A stretch of 64,000 nt of DNA, taken from the NCBI GenBank assembly GCA_030762895.1, contig CM061070.1:33631652-33695651 (forward strand). The letters run 5' to 3'. The notes beneath the pieces are model-generated. The model searched no databases, was not told the DNA's origin, and was given only the letters and a program-made list of their open reading frames with translations. Made by a program: the position numbers and the translations under genes. Below are positions 11,535 through 24,600 of the stretch, piece by piece (positions within the stretch are counted from its first letter, which is position 1; each line of letters opens with the position of its first letter). The stretch is from Sophora flavescens. Taxonomy: Eukaryota; Streptophyta; Magnoliopsida; Fabales; Fabaceae.

Positions 11535-12792
11535 TGACGCGCTGTCGTCCACGCGTCAAAAAGTGAGTGGTTTGAAAAAAACGTAGTGAGGGTGCGACAA
11601 CTCGGGTATCGTCTCATAAGGACTCTTGAATTATTATTCGCAGAAAAATCAGTTTTTTTGGGGGTTCAAATTAAAGTTTCAATCAAGAAAATAGTCAAGA
11701 ACAGCAATGCAAATTAAGTGGTTATCAAATAAATTGAAACGATTGACCTATTGTTCTCGGTTTCCCACTATCATTGGTTCACATAATTCCAAGCCCTAAG
11801 CGGATTCTTATCCCCTTTCGATTGTAGCAACAATTAACAAGCGAAATTGGTACTACGCGATGTATGTTCCTAATTCCCGAATTAAGCAAACGGGGTGAAG
11901 CGCTCGTGAATTAAGCAAACACGATTGGACACTCGCGAATTAAGCAAACACGATTAAGTACAAAAACATACAATCATCGAAACGAACCAATACCTATTCT
12001 ATATAATCCTGAATTAAGCAAACAGAACATATATCATAGTATTGGAGAGGGAAAAGCAATTAAATTGGGAATTAATAGAACCTCAAGTGCGGTGGAAACC
12101 GATTACAGTGGATCAATCCAGGGGAGTTAGTGCTCCATCAAAAACCCAATACAATCAGAGAAATTCGTAAACAAGGATTAGCAAAAAGATCCCCTCTGTT
12201 CTGCCCTAAAAAAGAATTTATAACTTTCAGAACTGCGCACGATCGCGTGGCGAATATTAAAAATGGCGCCAGTTTGAATTTGGATTCTCGCGAGGCGAGA
12301 CAGAAAGGGTCTTCTCAAATACGCCCGTGATGAGTATCAGGGCCCGGGCGTGATGGCTTCTGATCCTCAGGCTCGCGAGACGAGACAGGGTTCGCGTGGC
12401 GAGACAGAAGTGGTTGCATTCTGCTGGCACAGTCAGCCTTCAGGCTCGCGAGGCGAGGTATGATTCGCGGGGCGAGACAGAAAGGATGACATTCTTCTGT
12501 CTCTGGCTGGTCTTCAGTCTCGCGAGGCGAGTAGCCTCTCGCGGGGCGAGCATTTCCAGAATTGCCTTCTCCACTGTTTCTTCATTCCCTTGACTCCAAG
12601 TTAACCTGAAAACAAGGAATAGCAGTAAGTGCTTTATTCGACTCAAAATCAACTAAAATACCCTAAAACTACTTTACAGACTCAAAATGTTGCTTGAGGA
12701 CAATTAAGTCTAATTTGGGCGAAAACGAGATTAAACCCGAACAGAACCATGGTCTTTACTAGTCAAAAACTAGTCGAGCCAGAGGCTGATCA
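11535..12792 (-). repeat. 3' LTR of Athila A
   Basis: 1258 bp, homologous to 29595-30894 (1300 bp). The 42-bp size gap is largely within the palindrome array, where the 5' LTR keeps an extra CGAGGCGAG block. A TATA motif (TTATAAAT on the minus strand) lies at 12216-12224, just downstream of the array. Several GAATTAAGCAAAC direct repeats lie near 11880-12020. Confidence 0.92.
12237..12560 (-). repeat. GC-rich palindrome array in the 3' LTR of A
   Basis: Repeated CTCGCGAGGCGAG-like blocks (NruI-type TCGCGA core), spaced by AT-richer segments with a recurrent TTCTG motif. One unit of a different kind, CGCCCGTGATGAGTATCA with partner GGGCGTGATGG, resembles the B-family palindrome. The array ends directly upstream of the TATA motif. 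Confidence 0.85.
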
Positions 12793-14266
12793 AAATACCC
12801 CAAACTTAAACTTTGCTTGTCCCCAAGTAAACTAAAACTCAAAAAGACTCAAACTTGGCAAACTCAAAGGATTCAATCAATTTCACACATATTTCATGCA
12901 ATTTTAACAAAACAATTTCCCTTCAATGTTTCCCCCTCATGCAACAATGTAACCCCCACATTCATTTACTTTAAACAATTGAGAATTCCATCATTCATGC
13001 AATCATTAATCTAAGTTGAGGATCCAAGTTACACACAAAAGGGAGATCACCAATGTCAAACAATTGCCTTCCTCACAAGGGCATTTAATGTTTCACTCAT
13101 TCGCTCAATTTTGTCTAGGCTATCAACCTCTCACTCAATTTCACATTTTAAGAGCACTTCCCATGAATTTGATTTTCATCTCAAACAAGGTTCCCACGAA
13201 AACATGCATGCAACATCAAAAGGTCTTTTAAGGTTGTAATGGGGCCTGACTAAGGGTAGGATATTCAAAGGTACCAGGCTTAAGTCCCCAGGAACTAAGA
13301 GAGCATGAGCATTTTGATACATTTGAATTTCCACTCAAGTTCTTTTTTCCATTTTTCTTTTTGCTTTAGGGTGACTACAGCCCTTTTTCTTCTAATACCC
13401 CTTTTTGACATTTTTGTACTTTTCTCTTTGTTTTTTTCTTTCTTTTTGCCTTTGGCTCCAACCCTTATTTTTTTTTCTTTTTCTCAATCCCAAACAACAC
13501 ATCATATTCCTTGTAGCCACCCCAAACTTAGTTTCTTGCAATCCTTCTCTTTCTAAGCTTCCATGCTCTCCTAATCCTAAGATCGGGTTAACATGGTTTT
13601 TCCAGATTTTGGCTTATAATATAGGGTCATCAAGAAACAACAGGCCAATTAGGCTCAACGGGGCTAACTAGGGAACATGCAATAGGGACTGGTTCAATTT
13701 AGGCCAAGTAGCTAATTCAAAGAAAATTGCCTAAATCATTTGATGCAAACACATAGACATGCAAACCATAAAGAGATTCAAGCAAATTCGGGAAAGTGCA
13801 GCTCAAAAGTGATTCACACAGTTTAAAACATGTTGGAGGCTCAAATCCTCACCTGAACATTTTACGCAAATTGTTTGACCGATATTCAATCCCTAGTGTG
13901 AGCATCCCTTCACCCCAAACTTATCATAAATCATGCAATCATGACAAAATATCTCAAAGTTCAATTTTCAATTTTGCACATGGGGGTCAATTTTCAAATT
14001 TCAAATTTCAAGACCTGGGGGGGGGGGATCATCAAGCCAACATATATCATGCAATCTATCTATGCAAATTCAACAGAATCCACCAAGCTTGCCGACACAA
14101 CACTCACACACAAACTCTTGATCTTCTCAAATTATTCAAGAGCTAAAGGAAAACAAAACAAAAACAAACAATTGGTTCCCTCCCCCACACTTAAAACATA
14201 CATTGTCCTCAATGAAAGAACAGAAATATCAACTGAGAGTGAGGGAAAGAGGAAGGTGCTCCCTGA
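12793..14266 (-). other. Athila A untranslated region between pol and 3' LTR
   Basis: No coding frame is supportable; an env-like gene is absent. Two conserved landmarks are present on the minus strand. A hairpin with loop AGGA (CATTG...CAATG, 14201-14214) is followed by TTTTAAG and a G-rich tract (14178-14196). A second hairpin (12812-12831, loop GGGA) is followed by the terminal polypurine-like tract. T-rich low-complexity runs fill 13320-13480. Confidence 0.7.
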
Positions 14267-17200
14267 TCAAGGTGTAGTGTAGGTGGGCTCTCCCAAGGAG
14301 AACTCCTCAACAATAGCATCTTCAGGCACCAAGCTCTCATGGAATGGCTTCAAGCACTGCCCTTTAACCTTGAAAACCTTGTTGCTACCTACACTTTTTA
14401 TTTCAACTGCACCATGAGGGAAAACATCAGTAACAATGAATGGGCCAATCCACTTGGATCGAAGTTTCCCAGCCATCACTTTTAGGCGGGAGTTAAACAG
14501 GAAAACCTGTTGGCCCACAGAGAATTCTTTCCTAGAAATCATTCTATCATGAAAGTGTTTAGTTTTCTCTTTATAAATCCGAGAGCTTTCATAGGCTTCC
14601 AGCCTCAGCTCTTCAAGCCGTCAGAATCGGAGTTTTCTTTCAATGCCAGCTTTTTGCATTTCCAAGTTACAGCTTTTGACCGCCCAATAAGCGCGGTGCT
14701 CAATCTCTACAGGAAGATGACACGCCTTACCGAACACGAGCCTATAGGGGGACATCCCTATTGGTGTCTTGAAAGCTGTTCTTTGAGCCCAAAGTGCGTC
14801 TTCTAGACGACGGCTCCAATCCTTCCTATTTGGCTGCACCACTTTCTCTAAGATCTGTTTGATCTCTCTGTTGGAGATCTCAGCCTGCCCATTAGTCTGG
14901 GGATGGTACGCAGTAGAGACCCTGTGCACAACTCCGTACTTCCGGAGTAAAGCTTCCATGGTGCGGTTGCAGAAATGAGTGCCTTGGTCACTGATGATAG
15001 CACGAGGTATGCCGAACCTGCAAAAAATATTGGACCTGACAAAATTTGCAACAACTCTAGAATCATTAGCCCTAGTGGGGATAGCTTCCACCCACTTTGA
15101 AACATAGTCAACAGCCAGTAAGATATAGAGAAAACCAAAAGATGCAGGGAAAGGACCCATAAAGTCGATTCCCCACACATCGAATACCTCACAGAAAAGC
15201 ATGGGCTGCTGAGGCATTTCACTCTTACGAGTGATGGCTGTACCTGATGTCTGACACTCCTTACAAGTCCGGTAAACCTCATAAGCATCTCTAAAAATGG
15301 TGGGCCAATAAAAAACGGAGTCTAAGACTTTCCTTGCAGTCGTTTGTGGCCCAAAGTGTCCCCCTACTTGAGAAGCATGAGAAAAGTGCAAAATAGACTC
15401 AATCTCATAGTCGGGGACACATCTCCTAATTACCTGATCACTGCAAAATTTCCAAAGAAATGGATCATCCCAAACATAGTACTTGGCGTCACTCTTGAGT
15501 TTGTGGACTTGCGACCTAGTTGCACCTGCAGGAAAAACACCAGCAACAAGATAGTTAACAATATCAGCAAACCAAGGAGTTACCCCATGCAATCGTGAAG
15601 GTCGCTCATCAGGAAAGTCATCCTGGATGGGATAAGGATTTTCATCCCTTTCTATCTTGCTCAAGTGATCAGCCACCAAGTTCTCAGCTCCACTCTTGTC
15701 CTTAATCTCCACATTAAATTCTTGGAGCAACAACATCCACCGAATCAATCTCGATTTTGCTTCTGGTTTCTTCAACAAGTACTTCAAAGCTGCATGGTCA
15801 GTGAAAACAACAACCTTGGAACCTAGCAAATATGATCTAAATTTATCAAGAAAAACCAAAAAAACAATAGCTAGAAGTCCTTTTCAGAAGAAAGCTGGTG
15901 TAAATTAAGCCATCCAAAATCTAAGGCCCTAGAAGCATAATAGACTACATGGGCAACCTTGCCCTTTTGCATGCAGCAAAGAAGAAAAAACAAAAAAAAT
16001 TAGAGGACCATCAGCGATCAAGGGAGGGAGGCAAAGTCGAGATGGATGATGGGTAGAGGTCAAAGCTTTCTTCGAGAAGTCAAATGCCTTTTGGCCATCA
16101 TTGTCATCAAAGTTGAAAACGACATCATTCTTCAACAAGTTGGATAGAGGAAGAGCTATCTTCTCGGTCCTTATGGTCTTTAATCTTTCCTTGGATACCA
16201 AGAATGATATGTCGCTTGATAGATAACCGAAAGGTTGGTGTTAAGGCATGCTCATGAATCATATGCCAAGTAGTTCAAGAATCTAGACAAGGTGTTGACT
16301 GCAATCAAAGCTGCGGGAGGGGTTGCCCACCTCTAGAGGTTGTGGCCCCCCCCTTTATCTTAAAATCATCTTAAATCACGAAATACCCCTTTCGTAAATA
16401 ATATGCGCCAAAACAATCCCCTGTTCAACCATAAAATGACATTTTTCATAGTTCAAAACAAGGTCGGGCTTTCAATGCATCTTTCTAAAATCGGGGACTA
16501 TGCAAGCATGCATCAAATGAGGAGCCATAAACAGTGAAGTCATCCATGAACACTTCCATGCAATTTTTAATATATTCAGTAAAAATGCTAATCATGCATC
16601 TCTGGAATGTGCCAGGAGCATTGCAAAGACCAAATGGCATCCTCCTGTAGGCAAACGTGCCAAAGGGGCACGTGAAAGTAGTCTTTTCCTGATCCTCTGG
16701 TGCAATGTGGATCTGGAAGTAACCTGAAAAGCCATCAAGAAAACAGTAATGTGATTTACCTGCTAGCCGTTCAAGCATCTGATCAATGAACGGCAAAGGA
16801 AAGTGATCCTTTCTAGTTGCCTGGTTCAACCTCCTGTAGTCAATGCAGACTCTCCAGCTATTCTGAACTCTAGTGGGGACAAGTTCATTATTCTCATTTT
16901 TCACCACTGTGAGTCCAGACTTCTTGGGCACAACTTGCAATGGGCTAACCCAATTACTGTCAGAGATAGGATATATGATACCCGCATGCAAGAGTTTTGT
17001 TACCTCCTTCTTCACAACATCGAGAATCAAGGGATTGAGTCGCCTTTGGGGCTGCCTAACTGGTTTAGCCCCGCCCTCCATCAGAATCCTATGCATACTC
17101 CTGGAGGGGCTAATACCTAGTATGTCGGTCAAGGTCCACCCAATCGCCTTCTTGTGCTTCTTCAAAACCTCCAAGAGCTTAGTTTCCTGATCAGAATCAA

Positions 17201-18110
17201 GGTTAGAGGAAATTATAACTGGAAGTTTTTCATTCCTCTCTAAGTAAGCATACTTCAGATTGTCAGGAAGTGGCTTAAGCTCCAAGGAGGGTGGCTGCTC
17301 AATAGATGGTAAGTTTGGGGCAGCCGGGCTGTCAAGAACTTCAGCTGAACAAATAGCTTCATCTACACTGTCACCTCGCATGGCAGTGTCAATCCCAGAA
17401 CAAACAGCACAAGGGTCAGTGTGAGTGCAATCAGCACATGAGTATACATCATCAAATCCAGAAATGGATTGGAAATCAGCAGCTGCAACCAAATCATCAT
17501 AAGTTTCATCAACAATATCAGAGAGCAGATCTATTTGAAAAATAGAGTGCTTTTCCAAGGGGTGCTTCATAGCATCGAAAATGTTGAACTTTGCCACAAT
17601 GTCACCAAACTCCATGGATATGGTTCCATCGTGAACATCAATCTTTGTCTTCGCCGTTTTCATAAACGGCCTGCCCAGAATGATTGGCGATCTGCTAGAA
17701 TCTGTCTCCCCTGCCATGTCCAGAATGTAAAAGTTAGCAGGGAAGATCAAATCATTAACCTGTACCAACACATCTTCTACCACTCCAACGGGGCGAGCAT
17801 TGGTCCTGTTTGCCAATTGAATAGTAAGACTTGTATGTTGCAAAGGACCAAGATCAAGGTTGTTGAAGACCGAAGTGGGCATGACATTAATAGAAGCTCC
17901 CAAATCCAACATGCAATTGTCGAATTTATTGTCCCCAATGGTGCATGGAATAGCAAACGTTCCCGGATCCTTGCACTTCTGTGGCAGTGCCTGAGTGAGG
18001 GCTGAAACAGTAATCTTTTCAGGTGCAGGCTTAGGCTGAATGAGGGCTGAAACATTTCGCCCTAAGTTGACTCTCTCATTACCCTTCAACCTCCTCTTGT
18101 GTGTGCACAA
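14267..18110 (-). pseudogene. Athila A pol: protease, RT, RNase H, integrase (frameshifted)
   Basis: Read from 18110 downward. The protease core is MLDLGASINVMP, with IILGRPFM. RT keeps the catalytic FMDD (near 16535) and VCIDYRRLNQ. The frame breaks just after RT (stop at 16485), and RNase H survives only in pieces (about 15930-16200). A further frame (15859-14621) holds the RNase H end (VVFTDHAALKYLL), the integrase zinc finger (HFSHASQVGGH...CKECQ) and the DDE core (WGIDFMGPF; ISDQGTHF; AYHPQTNGQAE). A last frame (14542-14267) holds the integrase C-terminus (KWIGPFIVTDVFPHGA). At least two frameshifts make it inactive. Confidence 0.92.
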
Positions 18111-18115
18111 ATCCT

Positions 18116-18797
18116 TCAGAAACTTTGCATATTTTGGAACCTGCTAATCACATCAAGGAGCGGGATGTTTACTGCCACTTTTCTGAACACATATAGAATC
18201 TCCCTCTCCTTGTATTCCCCATCAATCTTCTTATTTTTCAACACTCTTTGCGGGAAGGGGATCGGTGGCACGTACTCTTTCTCAGCTTCAACAATAGCAG
18301 GGGGCTCAGGTGTTACCTCAACAACTTCATTCTTTTCAGGGGCTGCCTCTACAGCTTTCCCGGATCTCAAAGAAATGGCACCCACGTTAGGATTTGGAAC
18401 ATTAGGATTCACCACTGTTTGTGCAGGTAGTTGGTTCGATCCTTGAGCTTGCTGCATGGCATTCATCGAAGTGGAAAGCTGTCCAATCTGTGTCTGCAAA
18501 TTGTGAATGCTAGCATCCGTTCGCTGCTGAAACTGGAGACTTTGTGCATTCATTTGTGCAGTCATTTGTGCAGTCATTTGCTTGAACAGGTCCTCTAGTG
18601 AAGGTCCAGAAGGTGCAGAGGTAGTCACTTGGGGAGGGTTCTTGGTGGTGCTATCAGCTGTTGTTGTGTAGATGAGTTCCCATACCGAAGGTTTGGATGA
18701 TTCCTCCAGTTGGGGTGGTACTTATTAGTGGAGAGGTCAGGAATGTTGTTGTACCTTTTCTGATTGTTGCCTCGATGGTAAAGGTTGGCTGCATATG
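18116..18797 (-). pseudogene. Athila A gag, C-terminal half (after the B insertion)
   Basis: It continues the gag cut off at 28538: the reading ...QAY resumes here as AANLYHRGNNQ, followed by KYHPNWRNHPNLRYGNSS and a Gln-rich coiled region (MTAQMTAQMNAQSLQFQQ). The conserved Athila motif ISLRSGK and PPIPFPQRV lead toward the protease. A stop and frame change occur at 18625-18628, and another break lies at 18110-18116 where KYAKFLKDL would be expected. Confidence 0.88.
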
Positions 18798-20160
18798 TGA
18801 CGCGCTGTCGCGCACGCGTCAAAAAGCGAGTGGTTTGTAAAAAACTGTAGTGAGGGTGCGACAACTCGGGTATCGTCTCTTGCGGACTCTTGTAGTGTTA
18901 TTTGCAGAAAATCAGTTTTTTTTTGGGGGGGGGAGTTGATTTGGAAGTCGATTGAAAAACAGAACAAAAACAGAGCAGAAAATCAGAGCAATTTAAGTGG
19001 TTATGAAATAAGATGAAGACGATCAATCTGCTGTTCGGTTTCCCACTATCATTGGTTCATGTAATTCCATGCCCTAAGCGGATTCTAATCCCTTTTCGAT
19101 TGTAGCGACAATTAACATGCGAAACCGACGCTACGCGACGTATGTTCCTATTCCTGAATTAAGCAAACGGGGTGAAGCACTCGTGAATTAAGCAAACACG
19201 ATTGAACGCACGCGAATTAAGCAAACGCGATTGAGTTTAGGAACATAAAATCATCGAAAATAAATCAACACTAATTCGATACAAACTGAATTAAGCAAAC
19301 AGAGAATAAAGAATAGTATTGAAGGAGAGAAGGAAATTCAATTGGGAATTACAAGACCTCAAGTGTTGGCGGAAGCCGATTACAGCAGATTAATCTAGGG
19401 AGATTAGTTCTCCATCAAAGACATAGCAAAAATCTAAAAGTATATTGAAAACAGTGAAATTCTGGATCCTTTTTCTGTCAGCTGCGCTTCTGTTTTATAG
19501 AGAGGCCGCGCGTCACGGCCGTGATGGCCGTCACGGCCAGGCCGTGGCCGCTTCTGTCTTGGCGCCAGTTCAAATTCTTGTTTGTCACGGCTGTGATACC
19601 TATCACTGCCAGACCGTGATCGCTTCTGACTCTGGGTGCTGATCTGTCACGGCCGTGACCTTCATCACGGCTGGGCCGTGATCAATTCTGTCTTTCAGGT
19701 ACTCCTCATCACGCCCGTGATGTGTATCACGGCTAGGCCATGATCCTCTCTGATCTCTCTGGTCTTCTCATCACGGCCGTGACCATTGTCATGGCTAGGC
19801 CGTGATGCTTTCTGACTTCAGGGTCTTCATACCACGCCCGTGATGGACATCACGGGTAGGCGTGATGCTTTCTGTCTTTCCTGGGTAGCTCATCACGGCC
19901 GTGACCAGTCTCACGGTTAGGCCGTGATGGCTTCTGCTTCTAAGTATGCTTCCCTTCTTGCTCTCCTCATTAGCCTGAAACATGAAATAGCAATAAGTGC
20001 TTTATTTGACTCAAAACTAGCTAAATTATCCTAAAACTACTTAAGGGACTCAAAACCTTGCTTGAGGACAATCAAGTCTAATTTGGGCGAAAATGAGATA
20101 TAATTAACACAAAACCACGGTCATACTAGTCATAAAACTAGATGAGCCAGAGGCTGATCA
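18798..20160 (-). repeat. 3' LTR of Athila B
   Basis: 1363 bp, close to the partner at 27167-28537. On the minus strand it begins TGATCAGCCTCTGGCTCATC and ends GCGACAGCGCGTCA. A TATA motif (CTATAAAA) is at 19493-19500. Several GAATTAAGCAAAC repeats lie near 19155-19300. Confidence 0.95.
19508..19948 (-). repeat. Seven-unit palindrome array in the 3' LTR of B
   Basis: About seven units of 58-72 bp. Each has a short perfect or near-perfect palindrome (ATCACGGCCGTGAT type), a 4-5-nt gap, a longer imperfect palindrome (ATCACGGCTAGGCCGTGAT type) and an AT-richer spacer containing TTCTG. Variants mostly lose CG (for example CACGGCTGTGA). On the element strand the array sits directly upstream of the TATA motif. 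Confidence 0.92.
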
Positions 20161-21646
20161 AAATACCCCAAACTTGAACTTTGCTTGTCCCCAAGCAAGC
20201 TAAAACTCAAAATGACTCAAGACTTGGCAAGCTCAAAGGATTCAATCAATTTCGCACACATTTCAAGCAATTCATCAAAACAATTTTCCTTCAATGTCCC
20301 CCTTTTTCAACAATGTAATCCCCACAATCATTTATTCTGAACATTTGAGAATTTCATCATTCAAACAATCATTAATCTAAGCAGGGGATCCAAGTTACAC
20401 ACAAAAGGGAGATCACCAAATTCAAACAATCGCCTTCCTCACAAGGGCATGTAATATTTCACTCATTCGCTTAATTTGTCTAGGCTATCAACATTTCACT
20501 CAATTTCACTTTTAAGAGCACTTCCCATGAATTTGATTTTCATCTCAATCAAGGTTCCCACGAAAACATGCATGCAACATCAAAAGGTCTTTCAAAGGTT
20601 GTAATGGGGCCTGGCTAAGGGTAGGATATACAAAGGAACTAGGCTTAAGTCCCTTGGAACTAAGAGAGCATGAAGCTTGTACACTATTATTTTTTTCACT
20701 CTAATTCCTTTTTCCATTTTTTTTTCTTTTTGGTGTTTTGGGTGGCTACATCTTTTTCCTTTGACACCATTTTTGTTTTGCCCTTTTCTTTTTGGCAAAT
20801 TTTTTTTTCTTTTCTCTTTTTTTTTCCTTCTTTGCCCTTGGCTTCAACCTTTATATATTTTTTCTTTTTCTCACCCCAGAATGACATATCACTGTAGTCA
20901 CCCCAAACTTACTTTCTTGCAACCCTTCTCTTGCTGGGCTTCCATGCTCTCCTAATCCTAAGATCGGGTTAACATGGTTTTTCCAGATTTTGGCTTATAA
21001 CATGAGGTTATCAAAAACAACAGGCTAATCAGGCTCAATGGGGCTAACTAGGGAACATGCATTAGGGATGGTTCAATTTAGGCCAAGTAGATAATTCAAA
21101 GAAAATCTGCCTAAATCATCTGATACAATCACATAAACATGCAAACCAAGAAGAGACTCAAGCAAATTCGGGAAAGTGCAACTTGAAAGTGATTCACACA
21201 GTTAAAAACATGTTGGAGGCTCAAATCCTCACCTGGACATTTTTCACAAATTGTTTGACCGAGATTCTATCCCTAGTGTGTGCACTCCTTCACCCCAAAC
21301 TTATCATAAATCATGCAATCATAACAAAATATCTCAAAGTTCAATTTTCAATTTTTTTCACATGGGGATCAGTTTTCAAATTTTACAACCTAGGGGGAAT
21401 CATCAACATAAATCATGCAATCAATCTGTGCTAAATCAACAAAACCCACCAAGCTTGCCGACACAAGACTCACACACATGCTCTTGAGCTTCTCAAATTA
21501 TTCAAGAGCTAAAAGAAAAGAAAACAAAAAACACAAAACAAAACACAACAAATGGCTCCCTCCCCCACACTTAAAACATGCATCGTCCTCAATGAAACAA
21601 CATAAATATAAAATCAGAGTGAGGGAAAGGAAAGGGTGCTCCCTGA
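20161..21646 (-). other. Athila B untranslated region between pol and 3' LTR
   Basis: No coding frame. The same two hairpin plus purine-tract modules as in A are present: CATTG-AGGA-CGATG on the minus strand at 21581-21594, followed by TTTTAAG and GTGGGGGAGGG; and a GGGA-loop hairpin at 20180-20199, followed by the terminal purine tract. T-rich low complexity occupies 20685-20870. Confidence 0.7.
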
Positions 21647-24600
21647 TCAAGTTACAGTGTAGGTGGGCTCTCCCAAGGAGAGCTCCTCAACAGTAGCATC
21701 CTCAGGCATCGAGCTCTCATGGAATAGCTTCAGCCGCTGCCCGTTAACCTTGAAGGCCTTGTTGCTACCTGCACTTTTAATCTCTATTGCACCATGAGGA
21801 AAAACATTAGTAACAACAAATGGGCCAATCCACTTGGATCGAAGTTTCCCAGCCATCACTTTCAGGCGGGAGTTAAACAGTAAGACCTATTGGCCCACAG
21901 AGAATTCCTTCCTAGCAATCATCCTATCATGGAAATGCTTGGTTTTCTCCTTATAAATCCGAGAGCTTTCATAGGCTTCTAGCCTAAGCTCTTCAAGCTG
22001 CTGTAATTGGAGTTTCCTTTCAATGCCAACTTTTTGCATTTCCAAATTACAGCACTTGACCGCCCAATAAGCACGGTGCTCAACTTCCACAGGGAGATGA
22101 CATGCCTTACCGAACACAAGCCTATAGGGGGACATCCCTATTGGTGTCTTGAAAGCGGTCATCTGAGCCCAAAGTGCGTCTTCTAGACGACGGCTCCAGT
22201 CCCTCCTACTCGGCTGCACCACTTTCTCTAGGATCTGTTTGATCTCTCTGTTGGAGATCTCAGCCTTGCCATTGGTCTGGGGATGATAAGCAGTGGAGAC
22301 CCTGTGCACAACTCCATACTTCCGGAGTCAAGCCTCCATGGTGCGGTTGCAGAAATGAGTGCCCTGGTCACTTATGATAGCCCGAGGTATTCCGAACCTG
22401 CAAAAAATATTGGACCTAACAAAATTTGCAACAACTTTAGAATCATTAGTCCTAGTGGGGATAGCTTCCACCCACTTTGAAACATAGTCAACAGCCAAAA
22501 GAATGTAGATAAAGCCAAGAGATGCAGGGAAATGACCCATAAAGTCGATTCCCCACACATCAAACACCTCACAGAAAAGCATAGGTTGCTGAGGCATTTC
22601 ACTCTTGCGAGTGATGGCTGTACCTGCTGTCTAACTGTCCTTACAAGTCTGGTAAACCTCATAAGCATCTCTAAAAATGGTGGGCCAGGAAAAACCAGAA
22701 TCTAGGACTTTTCTTGCAGTCCTCTGTGGCCCAAAGTGTCCCCCTACTTGAGAGGCATGAGAAAAGTGCAAAATAGACTCAATCTCATAGTCGGGGACAC
22801 ATCTCCTAATCACCTGATCACTGCAAAATTTCCAGAGGAATGGATCATCCCAAACATAGTACTTGGCATCACTCTTTAGTTTGTGGATTTGTGACCTAGT
22901 TGCTCCTATCGGAAAGACACCAGCAACTAGGTAATTCACAATGTCGGCAAACCAAGGAGTTACACCATGCAACTGTAAAAGCTGCTCATCAGGAAAGTCA
23001 TCCTGAATGGGGGAAGGATCCTCATCCCTCTCTATCCTACTCAAGTGATCAGCTACTAAATTTTCAGCTCCACTCTTGTCCTTTATCTCCACATTAAACT
23101 CTTGGAGCAACAACATCCACCGAATCAACCTCAGTTTTGCTTCTGGCTTCTTCAACAAGTACTTCAGAGCTGCATGGTCAGTGAAAACAATAACCTTGGA
23201 ACCTAGCAAATATGATCTAAATTTATCAAGAGCAAAAACAACAACTAGAAGTTCCTTTTCAGTGGTGGTGTAATTAGACTGTGCAGCATCTAAAGTCCTA
23301 GAGGCATAATAAATGACATGAGCAGCCTTTCCCACCCTTTGTGCCAGGACCGCCCCCACAGCATAGTTAGAAGTATCACACATGAGCTCAAAAGGGAGGG
23401 TCCAGTCAGGGGGTTGGATGATGGGGGTAGAGGTCAATGCCTTTTTCAAGAAGTCGAACGCCTTCTTGCAGTTATCATCAAAGCTGAATATGGCATCATT
23501 CTTCAGCAAGTTCGACAAAGGAAGAGCTATCTTGCTGAAGTCCTTAATGAAGCGCCTGTAGAAACCTGCATGACCAAGAAAAGAACGAATCTCGCGAACG
23601 CAAGATGGGTAAGGCAATGTAGAAATCATATCAATTTTAGCAGGATATATTGAAATACCCTCTTTGGAAATAATATGCCCCAAAACAATCCCCTGTTCAA
23701 CCATAAAATGGAATTTTTCATAGTTCAAAACAAGGTTAGTTTCAATGCATCTCTCTAAAACCAAATTCAGACTATGCAAGCATGCATCAAATGAGGAACC
23801 ATATACAGTGAAATCATCCATGAACACTTCCATGCAATTTTCAATAAATTCAGTAAAAATGCTAATCATGCATCTCTGGAAAGTGCCAGGAGCATTGCAA
23901 AGGCCAAATGGCATCCTCCTGTAGGCAAACGTGCCGAAGGGGCACGTGAAAGTGGTCTTTTCCTGATCCTCTGGTGCAATGTGGATCTGGAAGTATCCGG
24001 AAAAGTCATCAAGAAAATAGTAGTGGGATTTACCAGCCAGCCGTTCGAGCATCTGATCGATGAACGACAAAGGAAAGTGATCCTTTCGAGTGGCCTGGTT
24101 CAACCTCCTATAATCAATACAGACTCTCCAGCTATTCTGGACTCTAGTGGGGACAAGCTCATTGTTTTCATTTCTTACCACTGTGAGGCCAGATTTCTTG
24201 GGTACAACTTGCACTGGACTCACCCAACTACTATCAGAGATAGGGTATATGATACCCGCATACAGGAGTTTTGTCACCTCCTTCTTTACAACATCCAGAA
24301 TCAATGGATTTAGCCGCCTTTGGGGCTGCCTAACTGGTTTAGCCCCATCCTCTAACAGAATTCTATGCATACATCTAGAGGGGCTAATTCCTGGGATGTC
24401 AGCCAAGGTCCAACCAATCGCCCTCTTGTGCCTCTTCAAAACCTCCAAGAGTTTAGCTTCCTGGTCAGAGTCAAGGTTGGAGGAAATAATAACTGGAAGT
24501 TTTTCATTCCTCTCCAAATAAGCATACTTTAGATTCCCATGAAGTGGCTTAAGCTCTAGGGAGGGTGGCTGCTCAACAGATGGTATGTTCGGGGCAGCCA

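Noticed and set aside
12396..12652. Small ORFs on both strands in the LTR arrays (also 30542-30754, 48847-49047, 19445-19642)
   Set aside because: They arise from stop-poor GC-rich palindromes and are not shared as proteins between LTR copies.
13305..13556. Phe-rich membrane-like ORF (also 20670-20955)
   Set aside because: Translation of a T-rich low-complexity tract, not conserved in D where the same tract is A-rich and interrupted.
12793..14266. env-like gene of an Athila element
   Set aside because: No frame with signal peptide or membrane segments in this region of A, or in the equivalent regions of B and D.
19508..19948. CRISPR-like regularly spaced repeats
   Set aside because: Units are palindromic, imperfect and confined to LTR promoters of a plant genome; spacers are similar to each other, not unique.
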